Origin: Methylaequor sp045563055
GTDB taxonomy: Bacteria > Pseudomonadota > Alphaproteobacteria > Methylaequorales > Methylaequoraceae
DNA length: 64,000 nt
Direction: 5' to 3'
Assembly: GCA_045563055.1 (NCBI GenBank)
Contig: JBJKUR010000014.1
Span: 1 to 64,000, forward strand
Shown: in pieces, positions 50,818 through 60,996 of the stretch
Numbering within the stretch: position 1 is the stretch's first letter
How the letters are laid out: each line of letters starts with the position of its first letter
The notes under the pieces: generated by a model
Databases searched by the model: none
What the model saw: only the letters and a program-made list of their open reading frames with translations
What the model was told of the DNA's origin: nothing
Translations under genes and position numbers: made by a program

Positions 50818-51711
50818 ATGGCAAGTTATTTTAAAAAAGGTTTTAACTTTTCTTTAGATCAAAATGATATTTCAGCTTATCTTAGAGAGATACAGAAATT
50901 TCCAATTCTCTCTCACGATGAGGAAAAACAACTCGCTACTAACTGGTCAGACAAAAAAGATAATGCATCAGCACACAAACTTATAAGCTCCCATCTTAGA
51001 CTTGTAGTAAAGTTAGCAATGAAATATCGAGGCTATGGTCTGCAACTAAGTGAACTGATTTCGGAGGGTAATTTAGGATTAATTCAATCATTAGACAGAT
51101 TTGACCCAAAAAAAGGTTTTAGGTTATCTACCTATGCCATGTGGTGGATAAGAGCATCAATCCAAGAGTATATTCTTCACTCCTGGTCGTTGGTAAAGAT
51201 TGGAACCACTGCTGCACAAAAAAAATTGTTCTTTAACCTCAGGTCTTTAAAAGGAAAACTTAAGGCATTAGATGACGGTGATTTGCCACCCGAGCTTGTA
51301 ACAGAGATTGCAGATAGACTTGATGTAGCCGAAAATGAAGTTGTTGACATGAACAGAAGGATGGCTGGACATGACCATTCTCTAAATAATCCATATTCAT
51401 TAGATAATGAGGATGAATGGATTAATGGGTTACCTGATGATAAAGAAAACCATGAGAACAAATTTATTCAAAATGATGAATTATTCAAAAGAAAAGAAAT
51501 GTTAATGTTAGCATTAAAGAACCTTGATGAAAGAGAAAGACGTATCTTAACTCAAAGAAGACTAGTCGATGATCCGCTAACTCTGGATCAACTCAGTAAA
51601 TCGTTTGGTATTTCTAGAGAGAGAGTTAGACAAGTAGAAGTTAGAGCTTTTGAAAAACTCCAAAAAGTGGTGAAAAATATAAACTACAAAACTAAGAACT
51701 TCAGCCAGTAA
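50818..51711 (+). CDS. rpoH: RNA polymerase sigma factor RpoH (sigma-32)
   Basis: This 297-residue heat-shock sigma factor has region 1.2/2 (DISAYLREIQKFPILSHDEE; HLRLVVKLAMKYRGYG; TYAMWWIRASIQEYIL). It also has the RpoH box QKKLFFNLRSLK and region 4 (LDERERRILTQRRL, SFGISRERVRQVEVRAFEKL). It follows rluD, a common alphaproteobacterial pair. FtsH, which degrades RpoH in E. coli, lies at 62066. Its end overlaps purA by 11 bases (convergent). Confidence 0.96.
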   Translation: MASYFKKGFNFSLDQNDISAYLREIQKFPILSHDEEKQLATNWSDKKDNASAHKLISSHLRLVVKLAMKYRGYGLQLSELISEGNLGLIQSLDRFDPKKGFRLSTYAMWWIRASIQEYILHSWSLVKIGTTAAQKKLFFNLRSLKGKLKALDDGDLPPELVTEIADRLDVAENEVVDMNRRMAGHDHSLNNPYSLDNEDEWINGLPDDKENHENKFIQNDELFKRKEMLMLALKNLDERERRILTQRRLVDDPLTLDQLSKSFGISRERVRQVEVRAFEKLQKVVKNINYKTKNFSQ

Positions 51712-52993
51712 ACGGATCTTTTACCAAAATTGTATCCTCTCTCTTAGGACTTGTAGATAATATGGTAACTTGTGTCTCCAATAATTCCTCGATTCTCCTC
51801 ACATATTTTATTGCTAAAGGCGGTAAGTCCGACCATGACTTAGCCCCTTGAGTGGTTTCCATCCAACCTTCATGTCTCTCATAGATTGGTTCAATCTCTT
51901 TTTGCTCGCACTCAGATAATGGAAAATAATTAATTTTTTTATTTTTTAACTTGTATCCGATACAAATTTTAATCACTTTAAAAGTATCCAAAACATCAAG
52001 CTTTGTTAAGGCAATTCCATCCACACCCGAAATATCTATAGAATGTTTAGTAATAATTGCATCAAACCAACCACATCGTCTTTGCCTTCCAGTAACAGTT
52101 CCAAATTCATTTCCAATTTTACCAAGTTTTTCACCAACTTTATTTTTTAGCTCACTGGGAAAAGGACCACTTCCTACCCTGGTTGTATAGGCTTTAACTA
52201 TTCCTAGTATGAATCCTAAATCCTTTGTAGAAACGCCAGTTCCACTTGATGCAGCGCTTGGAAGAGTATTTGATGACGTAACAAATGGATATGTACCATG
52301 GTCAACATCTAATAAAATTCCTTGAGCACCTTCGAATAAAATTTTTTTCCCATACTGCTTAGCATCTTTTAATATGGGAAAAGTTCTACCGACATACTTT
52401 ATTATGTCTTGTTTGTACGAATTGATCTCATTGAGAATTTCTTTTTCTGTTATTGGTTCAGCTTTTAAACCAGCCAACAAAATATTATGATAATCTAAAG
52501 CATTTCTAATTTTTTCCTTAAGTAATTTTTGGTTTTGTAGGTCAACAAAACGAATAGCTCTTCGCCCTACTCTATCCTCATAGGCTGGACCTATTCCACG
52601 TCCGGTTGTGCCAATTTTATTTGGTCCCTTTCTTTTCTCTCTAATCTTATCTATTTTTTTGTGAAAACTAAAAATGATTGAAGCGTTTTCTGAAACTGTA
52701 AAGTTTTTAGGAGTGATTTTAACACCGACTTTAATTAATTTTTTTATTTCATCCAATAAAGCAATTGGATTAACAACAACACCATTACCGATAATTGAAA
52801 TTTTATTTTTTCTTATTATTCCTGATGGAAGCAAACTCAAAGCAATTTTTTTATTCTTCACAACTATAGTATGACCAGCATTATTTCCTCCTTGAAACCT
52901 CACTACTATATCAGCCTTGACAGCCAACCAATCAACTATCTTGCCTTTTCCTTCATCACCCCATTGGGCACCAATTACAGTAACATTTGTCAT
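51701..52993 (-). CDS. purA: Adenylosuccinate synthetase
   Basis: This 430-residue GTPase joins IMP and aspartate on the way to AMP. It has the P-loop-like GAQWGDEGKGKIVDWLA, QGGNNAGHTIV, GTTGRGIGPAYEDRVGRRA with the IMP site, FEGAQGILLDVDHGTYPFVT and GVSTKDLG. The length is normal. Its start directly abuts the hisZ stop, making serC-hisZ-purA one leftward transcript. Confidence 0.97.
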   Translation of the reverse strand: MTNVTVIGAQWGDEGKGKIVDWLAVKADIVVRFQGGNNAGHTIVVKNKKIALSLLPSGIIRKNKISIIGNGVVVNPIALLDEIKKLIKVGVKITPKNFTVSENASIIFSFHKKIDKIREKRKGPNKIGTTGRGIGPAYEDRVGRRAIRFVDLQNQKLLKEKIRNALDYHNILLAGLKAEPITEKEILNEINSYKQDIIKYVGRTFPILKDAKQYGKKILFEGAQGILLDVDHGTYPFVTSSNTLPSAASSGTGVSTKDLGFILGIVKAYTTRVGSGPFPSELKNKVGEKLGKIGNEFGTVTGRQRRCGWFDAIITKHSIDISGVDGIALTKLDVLDTFKVIKICIGYKLKNKKINYFPLSECEQKEIEPIYERHEGWMETTQGAKSWSDLPPLAIKYVRRIEELLETQVTILSTSPKREDTILVKDPFTG

Positions 52994-54124
52994 TTATCCA
53001 ACTTTCAAAATAGATTTTTTAAAATATAAATATTGGCATTTCTGTTTTTTTGCTTCGGAGTAAAGTTGTTTTTTGTTCATTTCCTTAGTTGCTTTTACCG
53101 TTATCATTTTCTTTTTTTGCAGATTTATCTTCTCACTGCAACTTAAATCATAAGGTATTAATATCTTCTTTATCTTTTTTTTTCTAATTGATGAATCAGC
53201 TGTAAAATTCTCTAAAAACCCTGAAAACCCAAAACAATCTTGCCCCTCAACTTTGTATCCACCTCCACTAAATAATTCTTTGGAATCTTCTGAGTATACC
53301 TTAAAACAAAAACCAGTATGATAATCTGTTTCATCTATCTCAAGTGGATCAATAATTATCTCACAATCACTAAAATCTCCTTTGATTTCTTTGATATGTT
53401 TTATAAAATTTAGCACTTCTCTTTTTATATTTTTTGGGAGATTATTTTTAAGTTTGTTTTCAGTATTTCCATCAAATTTTCCCACTAAACTTAATAAAAA
53501 TTGAGAAACTTCAAAAAGATCTTGAGAAATATTTTTAAGATCATTTATGTTTTTATTTCTGTAAGAATTGACTAATTTTTCATGACTAAATGAACTTAAA
53601 TTATAATCTTTTGAAATAACATTTATCAAATCAGGCATATAGAAATTAAAAATAAATTTCTTGATCTTTATCTTTTTTAACAATTCTATTACCAGAGTTA
53701 TAACTTCATCTAGGCAATAATTCTTATCAACTCCGATTATCTCTGCTCCGATTTGGGTAAATTGTCTTGAAAGATTAACACTATTATTTTTTACTTTTAA
53801 AATTTCTCCAGTATAACACAACCTAAGTGGTCTATTACTCTGGGATAATGTTCCACAAGAAAGTCTTGCTATCTGCATTGTGATATCAGATCTAATCCCC
53901 ATGTATTTTTGAGTAAGAGGGTCCATAACTCTAAAAGAATTAATTTTTTCATTTTCTTTTGTAAGGAAAAAGAGGGAATTTTCAAATTCCACTAATGGTG
54001 GTTTTACAAGCATAAAACCGTTTAAGTTCATCAAATCAAGAAAGATGGAGCTAATTTCGTACTCTAACTCTGCAAGATCTGGAAGACCATCTCTAAAACC
54101 TTCTGGTAATAATTGACTTTTCAC
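52994..54124 (-). CDS. hisZ: ATP phosphoribosyltransferase regulatory subunit
   Basis: This 376-residue protein resembles histidyl-tRNA synthetase but lacks its anticodon-binding end and the strict HisRS motifs, which fits HisZ, the regulator of short-form HisG. Visible: FRDGLPDLAELEYEISSIF, VMDPLTQKYMGIRSDITMQI (motif 2 region), CYTGEILKVK and GGGYKVEGQDCFGFSGFLE. The hisG gene is not adjacent. It abuts purA and serC exactly on the same strand. Confidence 0.88.
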   Translation of the reverse strand: MKSQLLPEGFRDGLPDLAELEYEISSIFLDLMNLNGFMLVKPPLVEFENSLFFLTKENEKINSFRVMDPLTQKYMGIRSDITMQIARLSCGTLSQSNRPLRLCYTGEILKVKNNSVNLSRQFTQIGAEIIGVDKNYCLDEVITLVIELLKKIKIKKFIFNFYMPDLINVISKDYNLSSFSHEKLVNSYRNKNINDLKNISQDLFEVSQFLLSLVGKFDGNTENKLKNNLPKNIKREVLNFIKHIKEIKGDFSDCEIIIDPLEIDETDYHTGFCFKVYSEDSKELFSGGGYKVEGQDCFGFSGFLENFTADSSIRKKKIKKILIPYDLSCSEKINLQKKKMITVKATKEMNKKQLYSEAKKQKCQYLYFKKSILKVG

Positions 54125-55198
54125 TTATTTTATAAACTTATTAAAACACCAATCTAGCCAATTTGTGAGAGCAATCAAATCATTTTTTAATATATTTGGG
54201 CCAGTCCATATTCTTATTCCAGGTTTTGCTTTTCTATAATTTTTTATGTCGTACGCTATTTTGTTTTCACTTAGGAATTGAAATAATTCTGAATGTTTGA
54301 AAAAATCTTTAAACACCAAATAAACTGGAGACAAGGCCTGGAAACTTTTGTTTCTAACAAAATGTTTAACATAATTATTTTTTGATTCCCAATCATCAAG
54401 AATCTTTTTATTTTCATTACAAATTTTTGATGCGTTTTTTAAACCTCCTTTAGCCTCATATAAATCTAAACAATGTTCAAGGTCTGAAATTGTAAGAAGT
54501 GACGGTGTATTAATTACATAGTCATGATTACAAATATCTAAAATCTTTGGGAGATTGATTTTTCTTAACTTTTTTTTTGCCTTTGGACTCAAAACAATTA
54601 CACCATGCTGTGACTCAGAACCAAGAGCTTTTTGCCATGAAAAAACACACACATCAAGTTTTGGCCATGGAAGGTCATAAATAAATGCTGCAGACGTTAT
54701 ATCTGAGATAACTAAACCCTGATGTTGCTCGTTCAAAAAGTCAAGATTACTCACTGAAATCCCTGTGCTTGTTCCAGTCCAAACAAATAAGACATCGTTT
54801 TTTAGAGGAATATTTGATAGATCTGGCATATTTCCGTCTAGTAAAATCCTTTTATCAATATCTAAATCTAATTTTTTTAAGTCCTCAAACCAAGTTTTTC
54901 CCCAGTAATCATAAATAATGGATGTGATTTTTCTATCGCCAAGCAAACACCAAATCACTGACTCCATTGCCAAGGTACAAGAACCAGGAGTTAAGAGAAG
55001 TTCATAATCGTTAGGAATTTTGAGAATTTTTTTTATTCTTTGAATTTGTTTTTCAACATAATTTTTCACATCATCAGACCTGTGATATCTTCCCAAATAC
55101 TCTTTATTGATGGAATCCAGAGACCATCCAGACGGTTTTCTAGTTGGACCACAAGAAAATCTAGGATCACTTGGTTTTGGAAAATTTGGTAAAGTCAT
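54125..55198 (-). CDS. serC: Phosphoserine aminotransferase (alphaproteobacterial type)
   Basis: This 357-residue PLP enzyme makes phosphoserine from 3-phosphohydroxypyruvate and glutamate. It begins PKPSDPRFSCGPTRKPSGW, has LGRYHRSDDVKNYVEKQI, LLTPGSCTLAMESVIW and the PLP-Lys motif VFSWQKALGSESQHG. This is the divergent serC group found in alphaproteobacteria. serA is not in the window. The stop abuts hisZ, and the start overlaps the permease stop by 4 bases. Confidence 0.93.
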   Translation of the reverse strand: MTLPNFPKPSDPRFSCGPTRKPSGWSLDSINKEYLGRYHRSDDVKNYVEKQIQRIKKILKIPNDYELLLTPGSCTLAMESVIWCLLGDRKITSIIYDYWGKTWFEDLKKLDLDIDKRILLDGNMPDLSNIPLKNDVLFVWTGTSTGISVSNLDFLNEQHQGLVISDITSAAFIYDLPWPKLDVCVFSWQKALGSESQHGVIVLSPKAKKKLRKINLPKILDICNHDYVINTPSLLTISDLEHCLDLYEAKGGLKNASKICNENKKILDDWESKNNYVKHFVRNKSFQALSPVYLVFKDFFKHSELFQFLSENKIAYDIKNYRKAKPGIRIWTGPNILKNDLIALTNWLDWCFNKFIK

Positions 55199-57021
55199 AT
55201 TTTATACAAAATTGGAAATGTTATAAAAAATATAAACCAACATAGCATTGTCAGAGGTAGTCCAAACTTAATGTAATCAACAAATTTATAATGCCCTGGC
55301 CCCATGACAAGAAGATTTGTCTGGTAAGCTAGAGGTGTTAAAAAAGATGTATTTACAGCAAATATTAAAGCAATAGCTAGAGTTTTGGGATCAACGTTTA
55401 GTTTCTCAGCAATATCGATTGCAATTGGTGCAAAAAGAACAGCACATGCATTGTTAGATATAAAGTTTGTTGTAATAGAAACAAGAATATAAAAGCATAG
55501 AATGATTGTCATAGCAGAGGAACCTTCAAGAATATTGAGTAAGAAATCAGAAATAAAATTTCCAGTTCCTGTGACTTGTATTACTTGTCCCAAAGCTAAT
55601 GATGTAACAATTAACAACAATAAACTATTATCGATACTTCTAATAACTTGTCTGATATTTAAAATTTTAAAGAAAAGAATTGAGACCACTCCCAATAATG
55701 AAGCAACAACTAAAGGAAGAATTTCTAGAGCTCCTAAAGTAACCACCGCAAGAAATACTATCAATGATTTATTTGCTATCTCTTTATTCTGTATTTCAGA
55801 CGTTGCCCACTCCATCGGCAGTAAATCACTTTGCGTTCTTAAATTTTTAACAACCTCAGAACTTCCTTGTATTAATAAAGTATCCCCGGGCTCAAGTGGA
55901 AGTTCTCCCATTTTTTTAGTTATGATTTTTGATTTTCTTTGAAGACCTATAACTAGACAATTATACCTATACCTAAAACTAACATTTTCAATTGTATTTC
56001 CTACCAAACTTGAAGATGGTGTGACCATGGCCTCAATAATTAGTTGATCCTCACCCAGAGCATTTTCTTCTTGTACATGTTCAATAGAAGCAATATCTTC
56101 ACTCAAAATCTGAGTTAGTTGTTCTCGTCCAGCAGAAACAACTAAAATATCACCTTTCTCTAAAATCAAACCTTCAAATGGACCATGCTCTGCGTGCTCA
56201 CCTCTTTGGATCATAAGTATTTTGATCTTTTCTAAACCAGGAAACTTTCCATCTTTTGTGCTTTTACCAATTAGTTTTGAGTTTTCATTTATAATAATCT
56301 GAGTAATAAAATTATTTTCTCTGTTGTCTAAAAGTTCATTCGTGGATGGTGACCTATCTGTTAGAAATAATTTAAACTTCGAGAAAATTATAACATATAT
56401 AAAGCCGGATAATGCTATGATTGATCCTGCCAGAGTAAAATCAAAAAAACCTAATGATATATTTGAATAATTCTTTAAAGAGTCTGAAACTAGTAAGTTT
56501 GTGCTTGATCCAATAAGGGTTGTCATACCTCCAAGTATAGCCACATAACTTAATGGCATTAAAAATTTTCCAAGAGAAGAGTTTGTATTTTTGATTATTC
56601 CTTGCAGAATTGGAATAAATATTATTACAACTGGAGTATTATTTATAAATCCACTTAATACTAATACTAATAAAAGACACAAAATAATTATCAGGTTTGG
56701 GTTGTTAGGAAAAATTCTTAAAAGAGAGGATAACATACTATCTAAGGCTCTGGTTTGAACAACACCCTGCCCTAGAATTAAAAGTGATAAAACTGTTATC
56801 AAAGAGATGTTACTGAAACCGTTCAGTATCGCTTGAGGATTTAGAAGATTTATACCATTGTCATCTTTAAAAGGAAAAATTGAAAAAAAAATTAGTAAAA
56901 ACGTTAAAATAATAATCGATTTGAAAACAATGGACAAATTATCTAATGCATAAAAAATCATGCTCATTAAAACTATAATGATACTGATATAGATAAATAT
57001 TTGATCTGATAAAATAAACAT
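55195..57021 (-). CDS. SLC13/DASS-type permease with two TrkA-C domains
   Basis: This 608-residue inner-membrane transporter has two blocks of helices (about 5-215 and 405-608). They flank a cytoplasmic stretch with two RCK_C-like repeats (about 235-310 and 322-405; GDILVVSAGREQLTQIL and GDTLLIQGSSEVVKNL). The helix motifs FINNTPVVIIFIPI and NFISNNACAVLFAPIA are the duplicated substrate/sodium-binding loops of the family. Substrates of such proteins include sulfate and dicarboxylates; none can be assigned. It overlaps serC by 4 bases, so it may be in the serC-hisZ-purA transcript. Confidence 0.88.
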   Translation of the reverse strand: MFILSDQIFIYISIIIVLMSMIFYALDNLSIVFKSIIILTFLLIFFSIFPFKDDNGINLLNPQAILNGFSNISLITVLSLLILGQGVVQTRALDSMLSSLLRIFPNNPNLIIILCLLLVLVLSGFINNTPVVIIFIPILQGIIKNTNSSLGKFLMPLSYVAILGGMTTLIGSSTNLLVSDSLKNYSNISLGFFDFTLAGSIIALSGFIYVIIFSKFKLFLTDRSPSTNELLDNRENNFITQIIINENSKLIGKSTKDGKFPGLEKIKILMIQRGEHAEHGPFEGLILEKGDILVVSAGREQLTQILSEDIASIEHVQEENALGEDQLIIEAMVTPSSSLVGNTIENVSFRYRYNCLVIGLQRKSKIITKKMGELPLEPGDTLLIQGSSEVVKNLRTQSDLLPMEWATSEIQNKEIANKSLIVFLAVVTLGALEILPLVVASLLGVVSILFFKILNIRQVIRSIDNSLLLLIVTSLALGQVIQVTGTGNFISDFLLNILEGSSAMTIILCFYILVSITTNFISNNACAVLFAPIAIDIAEKLNVDPKTLAIALIFAVNTSFLTPLAYQTNLLVMGPGHYKFVDYIKFGLPLTMLCWFIFFITFPILYKI

Positions 57022-57104
57022 TGATGATTGAAAAAATTATTTTAATTGCCCACTTTATATTTAATAGCACTATAATGAATATATATTTAAAAGAAATTTA
57101 AGTA

Positions 57105-58886
57105 ATGTTAAAAAAAATAAAAAGAAATAATGGTGACTCAACATCAAAACAGATGTCTCATTTCAAAAATTTACCTAAGTCAAAGAAGATCTACTTTAAA
57201 GGTAATATTTTTAAAAATATTGAAGTTGGGATGAGAGAAATTAGTCTTGATGATTCTGAGGTAAGAAATCTTATAGTTTACGATACATCAGGTGCTTATA
57301 CCGATGAGAAGTATATTCATAACTATGAGGCTGGGTTGAAAAAAGTTAGAAAAGATTGGCTTGATGCTAGGGTGGGGCTAGGAAAAACAAAAAAAACAAA
57401 ATTAAAGTTTCTCGACCATTCCAAATGTGAGGTTAAAACTTTCCCATCTATCCCAAAAGAAGTTCTAAAGAAAGAAAAAAATGAAATTACTCAATTATAT
57501 TTTGCAAGGAATAATATTATCACTGAAGAAATGGAATATTGTGCCATTAGAGAAAATGAAGGAAGAGAAAAACTAGTTGGTAAATTCATAGCAAAAGAGG
57601 ACTTAGTTACCCCAGAGTTCGTCAGAAAAGAAATTGCTGAAGGCAGAGCCATAATACCTTCCAATATTAATCATCCAGAGTTAGAACCAATGATAATAGG
57701 TCAAAATTTTCTTGTTAAGATAAATGCTAATATTGGTAATTCTGCGGTTATCTCAAGTGTTTATGATGAGGTTGAAAAATTGACATGGGCAATAAGATGG
57801 GGAAGTGATACTATAATGGATTTATCAACTGGTAATAATATTCACTATATTAGAGAGTGGATCATTAGAAACTCTCCTGTTCCTGTTGGCACTGTTCCAA
57901 TTTACCAGGCATTAGAGAAAGTTAATGGTGTTGCCGAAGAATTAAATTGGGAAGTCTTTAGAGAAACCCTAATAGAACAAGCAGAACAAGGTGTAGATTA
58001 TTTTACAATTCACGCCGGAGTAAGGTTGCCTTATATTCCATTAACTGTAGATAGATTAACTGGAATTGTTTCAAGAGGTGGATCAATTATAGCAAAGTGG
58101 TGTTTAGCACATCACAAGGAAAACTTTTTGTATACTAATTTTGAAGAAATTTGCCACATAATGAACACCTATGATATCTCCTTTTCTTTAGGTGATGGAC
58201 TCAGGCCAGGATCAATTCATGATGCAAATGATAAATCTCAATTCTCAGAATTAGAGACACTGGGGGAACTTACAGATATAGCGTGGAATAATAATGTACA
58301 GGTAATGATAGAAGGTCCGGGTCATGTTCCAATGCAAAAGATTAAAGAAAATATGGATTTACAAAAGAAATATTGTAAAGATGCACCATTCTATACTCTT
58401 GGACCTTTAACCACAGATATTGCGCCAGGTTATGACCACATAACAAGTGCAATTGGAGCTGCCATGATTGGTTGGTACGGTACGTCCATGTTATGTTATG
58501 TAACACCCAAAGAACACTTAGGGCTTCCAAATAAAGAAGATGTTAAAATCGGAGTGATTACCTATAAGATTGCTGCGCACGCTGCAGACCTAGCAAGAGG
58601 AAATAAGGGAGCGTATTATAGAGACTATCTATTATCAAAAGCAAGATTTGAATTTAGATGGAGAGATCAGTTCAATTTATCTTTAGATCCTGAAACTGCT
58701 GAAGATTTTCATGATCAAACTCTTCCATCGGAAGGTGCCAAACTTGCGCACTTTTGTTCTATGTGTGGACCAAAGTTTTGTTCAATGAAAATTTCGCACG
58801 AAATTAAAGAAGAAAGCAAAAAGGGGAAAGAGCAAATGTCTAAAAAGTTCAAAGAGTATGGCGGTAATATTTACTTACGCTCGTAG
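57105..58886 (+). CDS. thiC: Phosphomethylpyrimidine synthase ThiC
   Basis: This 593-residue radical-SAM enzyme converts AIR to HMP-P. Near the C-terminus CSMCGPKFCSMK carries the unusual CxxCxxxxC cluster site. Other marks: NIGNSAVISSVYDEVEK, SPVPVGTVPIYQALEK, FTIHAGVRLPYIP, EGPGHVPMQKI and YTLGPLTTDIAPGYDHITSA in two parts. Many marine alphaproteobacteria of the SAR11 group lack thiC, so this organism should not need HMP. No THI-box riboswitch is visible in the 83 bases upstream. It abuts convergent thiD exactly. Confidence 0.97.
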   Translation: MLKKIKRNNGDSTSKQMSHFKNLPKSKKIYFKGNIFKNIEVGMREISLDDSEVRNLIVYDTSGAYTDEKYIHNYEAGLKKVRKDWLDARVGLGKTKKTKLKFLDHSKCEVKTFPSIPKEVLKKEKNEITQLYFARNNIITEEMEYCAIRENEGREKLVGKFIAKEDLVTPEFVRKEIAEGRAIIPSNINHPELEPMIIGQNFLVKINANIGNSAVISSVYDEVEKLTWAIRWGSDTIMDLSTGNNIHYIREWIIRNSPVPVGTVPIYQALEKVNGVAEELNWEVFRETLIEQAEQGVDYFTIHAGVRLPYIPLTVDRLTGIVSRGGSIIAKWCLAHHKENFLYTNFEEICHIMNTYDISFSLGDGLRPGSIHDANDKSQFSELETLGELTDIAWNNNVQVMIEGPGHVPMQKIKENMDLQKKYCKDAPFYTLGPLTTDIAPGYDHITSAIGAAMIGWYGTSMLCYVTPKEHLGLPNKEDVKIGVITYKIAAHAADLARGNKGAYYRDYLLSKARFEFRWRDQFNLSLDPETAEDFHDQTLPSEGAKLAHFCSMCGPKFCSMKISHEIKEESKKGKEQMSKKFKEYGGNIYLRS

Positions 58887-59675
58887 TCAATGACCTAGTG
58901 GTCCGTAATCAATTCCTAAATTAGGAGCTCTTCTAATACATTTTTTTATAAATTTTTTAGACAGTAACACAGATTCTGATATTGAATGCCCACGTGAAAG
59001 ATATATTGCTAGAGCGGTGGAAAATGTACAACCCGTACCGTGGGTATTTGAACTATTGATCTTAATTGATTTAAATTTATTAATCTTATTTTTTTCGTCT
59101 AAGAAAAAATCTTCGCAAAATTTTGCATCTCGCCCAGCATCTGTCAAGACAACTTTAGTTTTATATTTTTTGTAAAAGAGATTAACTAAATTTTTAGGCG
59201 ATGAAAAATCATTATTAACGTTTAGCAAAGTCCTCATTTCAAAAAGATTTGGTGTAAATATTGGTTTCAAGCGGGCAAGTACCTCATATATTTTAAGAAA
59301 GTCTTTTTTTGAGTTAAAAAGAACCCTGGTTGTTGATTTGAAGATTGGGTCTACAACAATTGGAATTTTTATTTTAATCTTCTTAAGAGTTTTATATATA
59401 ATTTCTGCCTGTTCAACACCCTTGACTATCCCGATTTTTATACAATCAAGTTGATGCTCTTCCGTAATTGTTTTAATCTGAGATTCTATAAGCTTATTAG
59501 ATAACTTCGCTACTCTTAAAACACTATTTGAGTTTTGTGATGTAATAACTGTGACACAAGTAAAACAATAAGATTTGAGTGATTTAGAAGTTTTTATATC
59601 AGCTTGAATACCCGCACCTGCTGTATTATCACTTCCAGCGACAGATAGTATTAAATTGATAGACTCATTTTTCAT
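58887..59675 (-). CDS. thiD: Hydroxymethylpyrimidine/phosphomethylpyrimidine kinase
   Basis: This 262-residue kinase phosphorylates HMP-P for joining to the thiazole. It has LSVAGSDNTAGAGIQADIKT, CIKIGIV, IPIVVDPIFKSTT, FTPNLFEMRTLLN and NTHGTGCTFSTALA (catalytic Cys/anion hole). I choose ATG 59675 because it puts the usual six or seven residues before LSVAGSD; an ATG at 59708 would overlap glmM by 44 bases. It overlaps glmM by 11 bases. Confidence 0.93.
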   Translation of the reverse strand: MKNESINLILSVAGSDNTAGAGIQADIKTSKSLKSYCFTCVTVITSQNSNSVLRVAKLSNKLIESQIKTITEEHQLDCIKIGIVKGVEQAEIIYKTLKKIKIKIPIVVDPIFKSTTRVLFNSKKDFLKIYEVLARLKPIFTPNLFEMRTLLNVNNDFSSPKNLVNLFYKKYKTKVVLTDAGRDAKFCEDFFLDEKNKINKFKSIKINSSNTHGTGCTFSTALAIYLSRGHSISESVLLSKKFIKKCIRRAPNLGIDYGPLGH

Positions 59676-60996
59676 CAATTTTTCTAATTTCAGAAACAAA
59701 TTGTTCAATAATAGAATTTACTTTTCTCTCACACTTTCCTTGAACCATTAGTCTTAGTAAATTTTCAGTTCCTGACTTTCTCAGGAGCACCTCAGATTCT
59801 TTTTGTTTTTTATTTTGCCTAAGTAACATTTTTATATTGTTTTTATTTAATATTTCATATGGATTATTTTTTAACTTTAAGTTCACTAGTCTTTGAGGAT
59901 ATTTCTTAAAAAGTCTACTACAAGCTTCATTTAAACTACATTTCATCTGGTTTAGAATCTCAATAACTTCTAATGCTGTAAAAATACCATCCCCACAATA
60001 AGAATTTTCAGCAAATATAATATGTCCTGATTGCTCTCCACCAAGCAGACCTTGCTTTTGTTTCATCTCTTCAACAACATATCTATCACCTACATCAGAT
60101 AGGGTTAGTTTTATTTTCTCTTTTTTTAAAAATTCTCTTAATCCTAAATTACACATTTTCGTACTAACTACTATACCATTTTCGAGTTTATTATTTTTTT
60201 TTAGAGAAGTTGCTAATAATGCTAAAATAAAGTCGCCGTCAATAATTTGTCCTTTGTTGTCACAGAAAATCACTCTATCTGCATCGCCATCAAATGAAAT
60301 ACCTAAATCAGCATTATTTTTCAAAGTTAACCTTGAAAGTTCCTCAGGAAAGGTCGCTCCACACTTTTTATTAATATTCTTTCCATCTGGACTTGTAAAA
60401 TAATTTATATGATTTAGTTTTAATTTTTTAAAGATTCTTGGGCCTAAATCAAATAAAGAACCATTTGCACAATCAAGAACAATTTTTTGTCTAAAATTTG
60501 TTATTGTTCTAAATCTTTTTAATAAATTTTCTTCATATTCACTGAATTTCTTATCAGAGCTTAAATTGATTTTTTTTGTAGGAAAATTATGATTTTTCAA
60601 AACAATATTTTTCTCTACTTTTATTTCTTCATCATCTGTTAGTTTTTCCCCAGAACTATTAAATACTTTCAAACCATTGTCCTGATAAGGATTGTGAGAT
60701 GCTGAAATCATTATTCCCAGATCATACTTTTTTTTTTTTGTGTAGTACGAAAGCATTGGAGTCGAAATGATTCCAGCTTTATCAACTTCAACACCAACAA
60801 TTTTAAAACCATTAAATAAGTCGTTTTCTATCGAACTTCCAGACATTCTTGTGTCCTTTCCAATAAGAACCTTCTTTAGATTTTTTTTTGTTTTTTTTAT
60901 CGCCTCTGTTAAACTGAAAAAGAATAATGTGGTCATTGGAAACTGATTAAACTTTCCTCTAATACCGTCAGTACCAAAATATTTTTTTTTCATCAA
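59665..60996 (-). CDS. glmM: Phosphoglucosamine mutase
   Basis: This 443-residue mutase converts GlcN-6-P to GlcN-1-P for UDP-GlcNAc. It has KYFGTDGIRGKFN, the phosphoserine loop MISASHNPYQDNG (S100), FDGDADRVIF, GGEQSGHIIF and RKSGTENLLRLMVQG. It sits downstream of folP with a 4-base overlap, the common ftsH-folP-glmM order of proteobacteria. Confidence 0.96.
   Translation of the reverse strand: MMKKKYFGTDGIRGKFNQFPMTTLFFFSLTEAIKKTKKNLKKVLIGKDTRMSGSSIENDLFNGFKIVGVEVDKAGIISTPMLSYYTKKKKYDLGIMISASHNPYQDNGLKVFNSSGEKLTDDEEIKVEKNIVLKNHNFPTKKINLSSDKKFSEYEENLLKRFRTITNFRQKIVLDCANGSLFDLGPRIFKKLKLNHINYFTSPDGKNINKKCGATFPEELSRLTLKNNADLGISFDGDADRVIFCDNKGQIIDGDFILALLATSLKKNNKLENGIVVSTKMCNLGLREFLKKEKIKLTLSDVGDRYVVEEMKQKQGLLGGEQSGHIIFAENSYCGDGIFTALEVIEILNQMKCSLNEACSRLFKKYPQRLVNLKLKNNPYEILNKNNIKMLLRQNKKQKESEVLLRKSGTENLLRLMVQGKCERKVNSIIEQFVSEIRKIDEK

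Noticed and set aside
57022..57104. TPP riboswitch before thiC
   Set aside because: I looked for the THI-box core (CTGAGA and pairing helices) and saw none; the gap is short and AT-rich.
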